Assembly: GCA_030673825.1 (NCBI GenBank)
Contig: JAUTCS010000145.1
Coordinates: forward strand, 1-64,000
Reading direction: 5' to 3'
DNA: 64,000 bases
From: Verrucomicrobiota bacterium JB024
GTDB lineage: Bacteria > Verrucomicrobiota > Verrucomicrobiia > Opitutales > Cerasicoccaceae
Below are positions 9,935 through 16,560 of this stretch, piece after piece. A program made the translations under genes and the position numbers. Below the pieces are notes generated by a model. That model saw only the letters and a list, made by a program, of their open reading frames with translations, was not told the origin of the DNA and did not search any database. The number at the start of each line of letters is the position of its first letter. Within the stretch, counting starts at the first letter, position 1.

Positions 9935-11062
9935 ATGGCCGACCACGACTACTACGAGCTGCTCGGCGTCAGCCGGGACGCCTCCGATCAGGACATCAAG
10001 AAGGCCTACCGCAAGCTGGCCATGAAGTTCCACCCGGACAAAAATCCGGGCAACCCGGAGGCCGAAGCCAAATTTAAGGAAATCGGGCACGCCTACGAAG
10101 TGCTCAGCAACCCGGACAAACGCGCCGCCTACGACCGCTACGGGCACGCGGCCTTCGAGGCCGGGGGCGGACGCAGCGCCGGAGGCGGTTTCCACGACCC
10201 CTTCGACGTGTTCCGCGAGGTCTTCGGCGGCGGCGGGGGCGGAGGCGGCATCTTCGAGGAGTTCTTCGGGGGTGGCCAGCGCGGCCCGCAGCGCGGGAAC
10301 GATCTGCGCTACGACCTGGAGATTTCCCTGGAAGAGGCAGCCGAAGGCGTCGAAAAGACCATCAAGTACCGCCGCCAGGCCGCCTGTGACAAGTGCAGCG
10401 GCTCCGGGGCCGAACCCGGCAGCGGGCAGCGCACCTGCCCGACCTGCGGCGGCCACGGGCAGGTCATTTCCTCGCGCGGCTTTTTCCAGGTCCGCCAAAC
10501 CTGCCCGACCTGTCAGGGCCGGGGCAAGGTTGTCGAAAAGCCCTGCACCAAGTGCTCCGGGCACGGCGTGGTGGACGAGACCCACACGCTCAAGGTAAAA
10601 ATTCCCGCCGGGGTGGACACCGGCTCGCGCCTGCGCTCCAGCGGCAGCGGCGAGGCCGGCCCCAACGGCGCGCCCGCCGGCGACCTCTACGTCATCCTTC
10701 ATGTGAAGGAGCACGAGGTCTTCGAGCGGCATGAGAACGACCTTTTCTGCCTCATCCCGATCAAGTTCACGCTGGCCGCGCTCGGCGGCACCATCGAAGT
10801 CCCCACCCTCAAGGGCAAAGCCTCGCTGAAAATCCCCGCCGGAACCCAGAGCGGCACCACCTTCCGCCTGCGCGGCAAGGGCATGCCCACCCTGCGCGGC
10901 GGCCACCACGGCGACCAGCTCATCCAGGTCGAGATCGAGGTCCCCAAGAAACTCAACGGCGAGCAGCGCGCCAAGCTGGAGGAGTTCGCCACCGCCTGCG
11001 GCGATGCCGACCAGCCCGTCAGCGAAAGCTTTTTCGAAAAAGCCAAAAAGTGGTTCGAGTAA
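9935..11062 (+). CDS. dnaJ: chaperone DnaJ
   Basis: Hsp40 partner of DnaK. The 375-aa product is full length, with a J domain at residues 1-70 containing the HPDKNPG motif, and a Gly/Phe-rich stretch at about 75-115. Four CxxCxGxG-type zinc repeats follow ([32 protein letters not shown]), then two C-terminal substrate-binding domains. It is translated 6 bp after grpE. Directly downstream begins a chain of intergenic repeats (11072-11340). Confidence 0.96.
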   Translation: MADHDYYELLGVSRDASDQDIKKAYRKLAMKFHPDKNPGNPEAEAKFKEIGHAYEVLSNPDKRAAYDRYGHAAFEAGGGRSAGGGFHDPFDVFREVFGGGGGGGGIFEEFFGGGQRGPQRGNDLRYDLEISLEEAAEGVEKTIKYRRQAACDKCSGSGAEPGSGQRTCPTCGGHGQVISSRGFFQVRQTCPTCQGRGKVVEKPCTKCSGHGVVDETHTLKVKIPAGVDTGSRLRSSGSGEAGPNGAPAGDLYVILHVKEHEVFERHENDLFCLIPIKFTLAALGGTIEVPTLKGKASLKIPAGTQSGTTFRLRGKGMPTLRGGHHGDQLIQVEIEVPKKLNGEQRAKLEEFATACGDADQPVSESFFEKAKKWFE

Positions 11063-11071
11063 CGGCGTGCT

Positions 11072-11098
11072 GTGCGTGATCGCGCGGGACATAGACGG
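11072..11098 (+). repeat. GTGCGTGACCGC repeat, copy 2
   Basis: TGTGCGTGATCGCGCGGGAC followed by ATAGACG. It differs from the best copies by a T for C in the core and in the arm, but keeps the GACATA continuation seen in the hisG-proximal copy. It starts about 10 bp after the dnaJ stop codon. Confidence 0.55.
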
Positions 11099-11145
11099 AG
11101 TCCGCACTGGTTTTGAGCGGATCAGCGCCTCACACGGAAGCGCAC

Positions 11146-11332
11146 AACCCCAACGGGGTTCCGCATCCCAGCCCCGGGTTGGACCGAGCGAAGCAAGAAC
11201 CTACCCGGGGGGAATATCCGATGAGGGGGTAAGATCATTTTGCGCAACCCTTTCAGGGTTGAGGCGTACTCCGTCCCCTTCCCGGGGTAGCTTCGCAACC
11301 CCGGGCTGTCTTGCACAACGCCGTTGGGGTTG
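11146..11332. repeat. CAACCCC/GGGGTTG composite palindromic repeat, copy 1
   Basis: The region 11063-11484 contains no gene; this element fills much of it. It opens with AACCCCAACGGGGTT (11146-11160) and closes with CAACGCCGTTGGGGTTG (11316-11332). Between them are an inverted pair of CCCCGGG-centred arms: CATCCCAGCCCCGGGTTGGA near the left and CGGGGTAGCTTCGCAACCCC near the right. A second copy with the same order is at 34853-35083. No open reading frame with plausible codon use crosses it. Confidence 0.65.
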
Positions 11333-11472
11333 AAGGGATCATCGGCCTCGTGGGAAGGTTGGAAAGGTTGACCACCCTCTCCGCCTTTGTTGACCGTCGA
11401 CAAGGCCAGGAGACATCAAAATATCCCGTAACCCCGACGGGCCCATGCCTTTGCTCCAGGCAAAGGCATCCA

Positions 11473-11508
11473 GATGCGCAGCATCTAGGGTCCAGGGCTG
11501 CGCCCTGG
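11473..11508. repeat. short palindromes overlapping the aguA 3' end
   Basis: GATGCGCAGCATC (11473-11485) and CCAGGGCTGCGCCCTGG (11492-11508). They resemble the set after gdhA. The second palindrome is inside the reading frame of aguA and encodes its last residues (PGRSPGP), and the stop codon lies between the two palindromes. Confidence 0.55.
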
Positions 11509-12519
11509 CTGGTGCTGGGAGAGGCAGTGGACGGCACCGCCTTCCTCCAGGAACAAGCGGCAGTCGAAGCTCACGGCCTTGCGGCCGGGGAAGCAATCCG
11601 CCAGCAGGCCGCGGGCGTGGTCGTCGGCCTTGGGTTGGCCGAAGGCCGGGACGATGACCGCGTCGTTGACCAGCGCGTAGTTCAGGTAGCTGGCCGGTCG
11701 GGGCTCTTCCCAGGACGGATCGGGACCGGGCAGCGGAAGCTCCAGCACAGTCTCGAAGCGCTCCTTCAGGCGCAGGCGAGCCTCCTCCAGCCAGGGCTGC
11801 GGGGCGACGCGCGGGGGCAGCTCCTTCGGCTGGACGGCGGTGACGACCGCGTTCGCGCCGATGAAGCGGGTCATGTTGTCGATGTGGCCGTCGGTGTCGT
11901 CGTGGTCGAGCCCGCGCGGGAGCCAGAAGATTTCCCCCACTCCGAACAGCCGCCGCAGCTCGGCCTCGACGCGTTCGCGGGACCAGTCGGGATTGCGGTT
12001 CGGGTTGAGCAGCACCTCCTCGGTGGTCAGGAGCACGCCCGCGCCGTTGGACTCGATGGCGCCGCCCTCCAGAATCAGGTCCGAGCCGCGGCAGGGGATG
12101 CCCAGCGCGGCGGCCATACGGGCAGCGGCCTCGTTGTCACGGTCGTAGGGCTCGAACTTCCCACCCCAGGCGTTGAAGCGCCAGTCGGTCGCGGCGAGCT
12201 TCCCCGTGGCCGCCTCGCGCACGAAGACCGCCCCGTGGTCGCGGCACCACACATCGTCGGTCGGGTGATCGTAAAGCTCGATCACGGACAGGTCCGCCTT
12301 GGCGCGGTTGAGGTACTCGCGGATTTTCCCGTGAGCGCGGCCATCGGCGTTGATCTTGACCGGCTCGTAGCGGCTGAAGCACGCGGCCAGCTGCGCGAAG
12401 GCGGGCTCGATCTCCTCGCGGAAATCCTTCCAGATGTGCGTGCTGACCGGCCACGAGAGCCAGATCGCGTCCTGCGGCTCCCACTCGGCGGGGAGGATAA
12501 AAGTCGGTTCGGCGGACAT
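11485..12519 (-). CDS. aguA: agmatine deiminase
   Basis: Hydrolyses agmatine to N-carbamoylputrescine and ammonia in the arginine-decarboxylase route to putrescine. The 344-aa guanidino-group-modifying fold shows the family motifs WLSWPVSTHIW, DVWCRDHGAVFV, WGGKFEPYDRDN, LEGGAIESNG, DDTDGHIDN and the catalytic-cysteine motif GGAVHCLSQHQP (Cys332). The ATG at 12519 (MSAEPTFILP) is the natural start; the frame stays open far upstream only as a shadow of the neighbouring gene. The C-terminal tail after SQHQ is encoded by a REP-like palindrome. The aguB gene lies upstream in the same direction with a 101-bp repeat-bearing gap. Confidence 0.93.
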   Translation of the reverse strand: MSAEPTFILPAEWEPQDAIWLSWPVSTHIWKDFREEIEPAFAQLAACFSRYEPVKINADGRAHGKIREYLNRAKADLSVIELYDHPTDDVWCRDHGAVFVREAATGKLAATDWRFNAWGGKFEPYDRDNEAAARMAAALGIPCRGSDLILEGGAIESNGAGVLLTTEEVLLNPNRNPDWSRERVEAELRRLFGVGEIFWLPRGLDHDDTDGHIDNMTRFIGANAVVTAVQPKELPPRVAPQPWLEEARLRLKERFETVLELPLPGPDPSWEEPRPASYLNYALVNDAVIVPAFGQPKADDHARGLLADCFPGRKAVSFDCRLFLEEGGAVHCLSQHQPGRSPGP

Positions 12520-12529
12520 TTTTTTAGGG

Positions 12530-12618
12530 TTAACCACGAAGGCGCAAAGACACAAAGCGCAGTGAGGAAGATTAGAAAAAACTCCTTCGCGCCTCTTCGC
12601 GTGACTTCGCGGGGAAAA
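12530..12618. repeat. CACAAAG-type intergenic repeat, copy 3
   Basis: Left arm begins TTAACCACGAAGGCGCAAAG, and the right part is built of CTTCGCG units (12584-12618) that match 8386-8424 with few differences. It fills the gap between aguB and aguA. Confidence 0.55.
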
Positions 12619-12620
12619 TC

Positions 12621-13478
12621 TTAGTCGATGGCGCGCTTGAGGAGATCGCCGTAGGCGTCGATGCGACGGTCGCGCAGGAAGGGCCACCAGCGGCGGAACT
12701 CCTCCTGGGCGTCGAGATCGACCGTGTGCAGCAGGATTTCCGGCTGCTCGCCCGCCTCGGCCACACGTTGGCCGTAGGTGTCGGCCACAAACGAGTGCCC
12801 CCAGAACTCCGTCTCGCCCTCGGTGCCAACGCGGTTGATGGCGGCGACGGTGCAGCCGTTGGCCACGGCGTGGGCGCACTGGACAGTCTGCCAGGCGTTG
12901 AGCTGGGCCGCGCCGAGGGCGGGCTTTTCCGCCGGGAGCCAGCCGATGGCGGTCGGGTAAACGATCATTTGCGCTCCGGCCAGCGCGGCCAGCCGCGCCC
13001 CCTCGGGGAACCACTGGTCCCAGCAGATGAGCACGGCGAGGCGGCCATAGCGCGTGTCCCAGACGCGGAACCCGGTGTCGCCGGGCGTAAAGTAAAACTT
13101 CTCCTCGAAGCCAGGGTCCTGCGGGATATGCATTTTCCGGTAAATGCCCAACAGCGAGCCGTCCGCGTCGATAACGGCGGCGGTGTTGTGGTACAGGCCG
13201 CTCAGGCGCTTCTCGAAGTACGGGGCCACGATGACCACGGCCAGCTCCCTGGCCAGGCGGCAGAGGGCGTCCGTGGTGGGGCCGGGAATGGGCTCGGCCA
13301 GATCGAAGGCGTCCGGGTCCTGCGTGCGGCAGAAGTACAGCGTGGTGAACATCTCCGGCAGGCACACAATCTGCGCCCCCCCGGCGGCGGCCTCGCGGAT
13401 GAGGCGCTCGGCGGTGGCGAGGTTATCGGCAGGCGCGGGAGCCATGGCCATCTGGACGAGTCCAAGGGTGACGTTCAT
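12621..13478 (-). CDS. aguB: N-carbamoylputrescine amidase
   Basis: Converts N-carbamoylputrescine to putrescine, CO2 and ammonia, the step after agmatine deiminase. The 285-aa nitrilase-superfamily protein shows the catalytic triad Glu-Lys-Cys in CLPEMFTT, IYRKMHIPQDPGF and VLICWDQWFPE. The segment CWDQWFPEGARLAALAGA is typical of this subfamily. The ATG at 13478 (MNVTLGLVQ) matches the family start. It precedes aguA in the direction of transcription and the two probably work as a unit; the reactions follow from family knowledge. Confidence 0.93.
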   Translation of the reverse strand: MNVTLGLVQMAMAPAPADNLATAERLIREAAAGGAQIVCLPEMFTTLYFCRTQDPDAFDLAEPIPGPTTDALCRLARELAVVIVAPYFEKRLSGLYHNTAAVIDADGSLLGIYRKMHIPQDPGFEEKFYFTPGDTGFRVWDTRYGRLAVLICWDQWFPEGARLAALAGAQMIVYPTAIGWLPAEKPALGAAQLNAWQTVQCAHAVANGCTVAAINRVGTEGETEFWGHSFVADTYGQRVAEAGEQPEILLHTVDLDAQEEFRRWWPFLRDRRIDAYGDLLKRAID

Positions 13479-13497
13479 AGGACAGAAAAAGAAGGGA

Positions 13498-13527
13498 TTA
13501 ACCACAGAGGGCACAGAGCGCACAGAG
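13498..13527. repeat. CACAGAG-type intergenic repeat, half copy
   Basis: TTAACCACAGAGGGCACAGA followed by GCGCACAGAG, a single arm of the family seen at 4188, 12530 and 52453. It lies between aguB and hisG. The rest of 13479-13779 holds only the hisG terminator and a repeat copy. Confidence 0.5.
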
Positions 13528-13652
13528 ATTTCATCCGGGCGATCCATACCGGCTCGTTTCGAGTACGCATTAAAGGAACAGCGCGGGCTTTGTCGAAAGC
13601 GAAGTTTTCATCGTGTATGCCTCCCGACACGTCAGCCCCCTCCCCTTTCAAC

Positions 13653-13684
13653 AAAAAAACGCCCGGTCGCAAAACCGGGCGTTC
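13653..13684 (-). terminator. intrinsic terminator downstream of hisG
   Basis: A perfect 10-bp stem, AACGCCCGGT / ACCGGGCGTT (13659-13668 and 13675-13684), with a 6-nt loop. Read on the minus strand it is followed by a run of seven or more T. It is placed about 100 bp after the hisG stop. Confidence 0.85.
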
Positions 13685-13737
13685 GTCAAAAACTCTCTCA
13701 AGAGACGCTCCCACAGGGCAGCGGCCTTGCTGGCCGC

Positions 13738-13778
13738 GATGGGGCAGAGCCCCATCTATGTCCTGTGCGGTCACGCAC
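13738..13778 (-). repeat. GTGCGTGACCGC repeat, copy 3
   Basis: On the minus strand it reads GTGCGTGACCGCAC (a perfect palindrome, 13765-13778), then AGGACATAGATGGGGC and a GGGGCAGAGCCCC palindrome (13741-13753). It begins one base beyond the hisG stop codon. The same arrangement recurs at 35244-35280. Confidence 0.65.
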
Positions 13779-13779
13779 C

Positions 13780-14664
13780 TCAGGGGACGACCTTGTTGAG
13801 CGGGTACTCGATGATCCCTTCGGCGCCGTGGGCCTTCAGGGTCGGGATCATCTCGCGCACGATCTTCTCGTCCACGATGACCTCCAGCGCGACAAAGTCG
13901 CCGTTGGTCAGGGGGGAGATGGTCGGGTTGCGCAGGGCGGGCAGCTCCTTGAGCACATCGGCGACCTTGTCCTTGTGGATGTTGAGCTTCATGCCGACCT
14001 TGGCCTCGGCGGTCAGGGCGGCGGTCAGCAGCAGGGCGATGGTCTCGATCTTGGCGCGCTTGGCCGGGTTTTCCCAGGCCTGCTTGTTGGCGATGAGCTT
14101 GGTGTTGGTTTCCAGCAGCACGTCCACGATGCGCAGCTTGTTCGCGCGCAGGGAGTTGCCGGTCTCGGTCAGGTCCACGATGGCGTCCACCATGTCGGGC
14201 ACTTTGACTTCGGTCGCGCCCCAGGAGAACTCCACCTCGGCCTTGACGCCGTTCTTCTCCAAGTAGTTGCGGGTCAGGTTAACGACTTCCGTGGCGATGC
14301 GCTTGCCCTCCAGATCCTTGACGGTCTGGACGGAGGAGGCTTCCGGCACGACGAGCACCCACTTGCTCTTCACGTTGGAGGCGCGGCTGTAGATCAGGTC
14401 ACAGACCTCGACCACATCCGACCCGTTTTCCACTACCCAGTCATGGCCCGTGAGCCCGCAATCAAAGAAGCCGTGTTCGACGTAACGGCTCATTTCCTGG
14501 GCACGGATGAAGCGCCCGTCGAGCTCCGGATCGTCGAAACCAGGGCGGTACGACCGGGAGCTCTTGGTGATCTTGAAGCCGGCCTTGGCAAAGAGCTTGA
14601 GGGTCGCCTCTTCGAGGCTGCCCTTCGGAAGGCCGAGCATGAGCATGGGTTTATTCTCGTTCAC
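13780..14664 (-). CDS. hisG: ATP phosphoribosyltransferase, long form
   Basis: First enzyme of histidine biosynthesis: ATP plus PRPP to phosphoribosyl-ATP. The 294-aa length includes the C-terminal ACT-like regulatory domain (about residues 215-290), the mark of the HisZ-independent long form that is feedback-inhibited by histidine. Visible are [23 protein letters not shown], and the PRPP-loop-like segment [18 protein letters not shown]. No other his genes are adjacent. The gene ends at a repeat copy and then a strong terminator. It is divergent from the response regulator at 14825. Confidence 0.94.
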   Translation of the reverse strand: MNENKPMLMLGLPKGSLEEATLKLFAKAGFKITKSSRSYRPGFDDPELDGRFIRAQEMSRYVEHGFFDCGLTGHDWVVENGSDVVEVCDLIYSRASNVKSKWVLVVPEASSVQTVKDLEGKRIATEVVNLTRNYLEKNGVKAEVEFSWGATEVKVPDMVDAIVDLTETGNSLRANKLRIVDVLLETNTKLIANKQAWENPAKRAKIETIALLLTAALTAEAKVGMKLNIHKDKVADVLKELPALRNPTISPLTNGDFVALEVIVDEKIVREMIPTLKAHGAEGIIEYPLNKVVP

Positions 14665-14726
14665 AGCCCTCCAGTGACAACGCCGGGACCGCCCGAGCGC
14701 AAGTCAAAACCGGACCTTCTAGGGTC

Positions 14727-14756
14727 TTCACTTGTAAAAAAATGATTTGATATAAG
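14727..14756 (+). promoter_or_regulatory. candidate sigma-70 promoter for the response regulator
   Basis: TTCACT (14727-14732) and TATAAG (14751-14756) are separated by 18 bp in a conspicuously A/T-rich patch of otherwise GC-rich DNA. The start codon of the regulator is 69 bp further on. Confidence 0.35.
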
Positions 14757-14824
14757 GTCTCATAAATGTAAAAAAACGGCTTTCGGGCCTGACGCCCCCT
14801 GCTGAGACTCGATTATCACGCCTC

Positions 14825-15562
14825 ATGGCCACAACCAAGCCGCTTATCCTCATCCTCGAAGACGAGAAAGAACTCGCCGCGATGGTTTCCGACCAGCTCG
14901 AGGAGGCCGGCATGATGACTCAGGTCTTTCACACCGTGGCCAATGCCGAGCGCTACCTGACGCGGAACTTCGCCAACCTCATGCTGCTCGATGTGGAGCT
15001 GCCCGACGGCAACGGGTTCGACCTGTTCGAAAGCCTGAAAAAGCGCAACATCAACATCCCCGTCATCTTCTTCACCGCCGCCAGCTCCGAGGTGCTCAAA
15101 GTCCGTGGACTGGACATGGGCGGGGACGACTACATCACCAAGCCCTTTAGCTTTCCCGAGCTCATCGCCCGCATCAACGCCGTCCTGCGCCGCGCCGAGA
15201 CCGCCAAGGATTTCCAGATCACCCAGAATGCCAAGCTGACCGAGGAACCCTTCGCCTTTTGCGGCGCGGAGATCAACCCGCTGCGCCTGGAGGCGAACTT
15301 CCCCGATGGCCAGACCGAGAAAATCGGCCGCAAGGAGTTGGGCATCATGATTTACCTCGTGTCCAACCCCGGGACTGTCCTGACTCGCCGGAGCCTGATC
15401 CACGCGGTCTGGGGCGTGCATGCGGACATCAAGAGCCGCTCGCTCGACCAGTACATCGTCAAGATCCGCGATCTGCTTGCCCGCCATCAGTGCGCCGCTG
15501 ACTGCTTCCGCACCATCCACGGCGTCGGCTACATCTACGACGAGTCCGCGGGCAAGGAGTAA
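14825..15562 (+). CDS. OmpR-family response regulator
   Basis: A 245-aa two-domain regulator. The receiver (1-120) has the acidic pair in LEDEKE, the phospho-acceptor Asp56 in LLDVELPDG, and the conserved Lys in YITKPFSFPEL. A C-terminal winged helix (about 145-240) contains LTRRSLIHAVWG and the family end HGVGYIYDES. The DNA-binding domain is rather divergent. There is no histidine kinase next to it, so its partner is unknown. It is convergent with the exonuclease gene, with a 39-bp gap. Confidence 0.9.
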   Translation: MATTKPLILILEDEKELAAMVSDQLEEAGMMTQVFHTVANAERYLTRNFANLMLLDVELPDGNGFDLFESLKKRNINIPVIFFTAASSEVLKVRGLDMGGDDYITKPFSFPELIARINAVLRRAETAKDFQITQNAKLTEEPFAFCGAEINPLRLEANFPDGQTEKIGRKELGIMIYLVSNPGTVLTRRSLIHAVWGVHADIKSRSLDQYIVKIRDLLARHQCAADCFRTIHGVGYIYDESAGKE

Positions 15563-15601
15563 GCAGGAAGCCCCGCTGTAGCGGCCATCCGTGTTCCTGG
15601 C

Positions 15602-16480
15602 CTATCGCAGGCCCAGTCCGTAACGCTCCTGCGCCTGAAGCGCGGCGGACTTCATCTCCATTGAGGCCAGGAAATCGGTCAGCGCGGGCGTATCCGGCTG
15701 TTCGACGGTCAACGCGGGAATCTCAAAGGTGTCTTTCAGGCGTACCAGCTCCAGGTTACGGCTCAGCAGCTCTCCCGAGGCCGGTAGAATCTCACGGAAG
15801 CGTGGGGGCTTGATCTCGGCCGCTTTGGCCAGCACCCCGGCGATATTCCCATACTCGGCGATCCACTTCGAGGCGGTCTTCGGCCCGACGCCGACCAGCC
15901 CGGCGATATTGTCCGAGACATCCCCGACCAGTGCGAGATAGTCGGGAATCTGCGCCGGAGTTACGCCAAACTTTTTCACCACGCCTTCGGCATCCAGCCG
16001 ACGCCAGCCCAAGCGGGGGTTGGCCGTCGGGGCCGGAAGCAATTGGTGGATGTGCTCATTCACGAGCTGGGCCAGGTCCTTGTCGGCGCTGACGACGACA
16101 GCCTTTTGCTCCGGCCCAGCCATTTGCCGGGCAGCGGAGGCGATCAGGTCGTCGGCCTCGACCCCGCAACGGGAGATGACCGGGTAGCCCATGAGCCGCG
16201 TGATCTCGCGGATCGACTCCATCTGCGCGCGCAGGGCCTCGGGCATCTCGTCCCGGTTGGCCTTATACTCGGGCAGGAGCTCCAGGTGGCGATCCGAGCC
16301 CCCCTCGTCGAAAAAGACGGCCAAGCGGTCGGGCCGCTCCATGTCCTCAAGCTTCCAGAGCGTCTTGACCCAGCCGTGGAGGGCCCCGGTAGGCACGCCG
16401 TCGCTGCGGGTCAGGTCAGGCAGCGCGTAGTAGCTGCGGAACGCAAGATTGAAGCCGTCCAGGAGGAGCACTTTCGCCAT
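15602..16480 (-). CDS. stand-alone 5'-3' exonuclease (Pol I N-domain / FEN type)
   Basis: A 292-aa protein matching the 5'-nuclease domain of DNA polymerase I without the polymerase. Metal-ligand acidic motifs are visible: LLDGFNLAFRSYYALP at the N-terminus, GVEADDLIAS in the middle, and VVSADKDLAQLV. The helix-hairpin-helix region is GDVSDNIAGLVGVGPKTASKW. It probably removes RNA primers or flap structures. Related stand-alone proteins include ExoIX/Xni. It is followed on the minus strand by the convergent response regulator. Confidence 0.88.
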   Translation of the reverse strand: MAKVLLLDGFNLAFRSYYALPDLTRSDGVPTGALHGWVKTLWKLEDMERPDRLAVFFDEGGSDRHLELLPEYKANRDEMPEALRAQMESIREITRLMGYPVISRCGVEADDLIASAARQMAGPEQKAVVVSADKDLAQLVNEHIHQLLPAPTANPRLGWRRLDAEGVVKKFGVTPAQIPDYLALVGDVSDNIAGLVGVGPKTASKWIAEYGNIAGVLAKAAEIKPPRFREILPASGELLSRNLELVRLKDTFEIPALTVEQPDTPALTDFLASMEMKSAALQAQERYGLGLR

Positions 16481-16500
16481 GGGACTAGTAACCGTTAAAC

Positions 16501-16538
16501 AAAAAAAGGCGGCAAGACCAATCCGGTCCTGCCGCCTG
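16501..16538 (-). terminator. intrinsic terminator of the secretin operon
   Basis: Stem AGGCGGCAAGACC / GGTCCTGCCGCCT (16507-16519 and 16525-16537, one mismatch) with a short loop. On the minus strand it is followed by seven T. It sits 23 bp beyond the secretin stop codon and ends the five-gene locus. Confidence 0.85.
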
Positions 16539-16560
16539 TAAAGATCGATTCCGCGCTCGA

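Noticed and set aside
9224-11107. 627-aa open frame antisense to grpE-dnaJ
   Set aside because: Spans two genes and their spacer on the other strand, with shadow composition.
11485-13365. A single 626-aa frame suggesting a deiminase fusion
   Set aside because: Only the last 344 codons are AguA; the upstream part is an Arg/Pro-rich out-of-frame reading of aguB with no domain.
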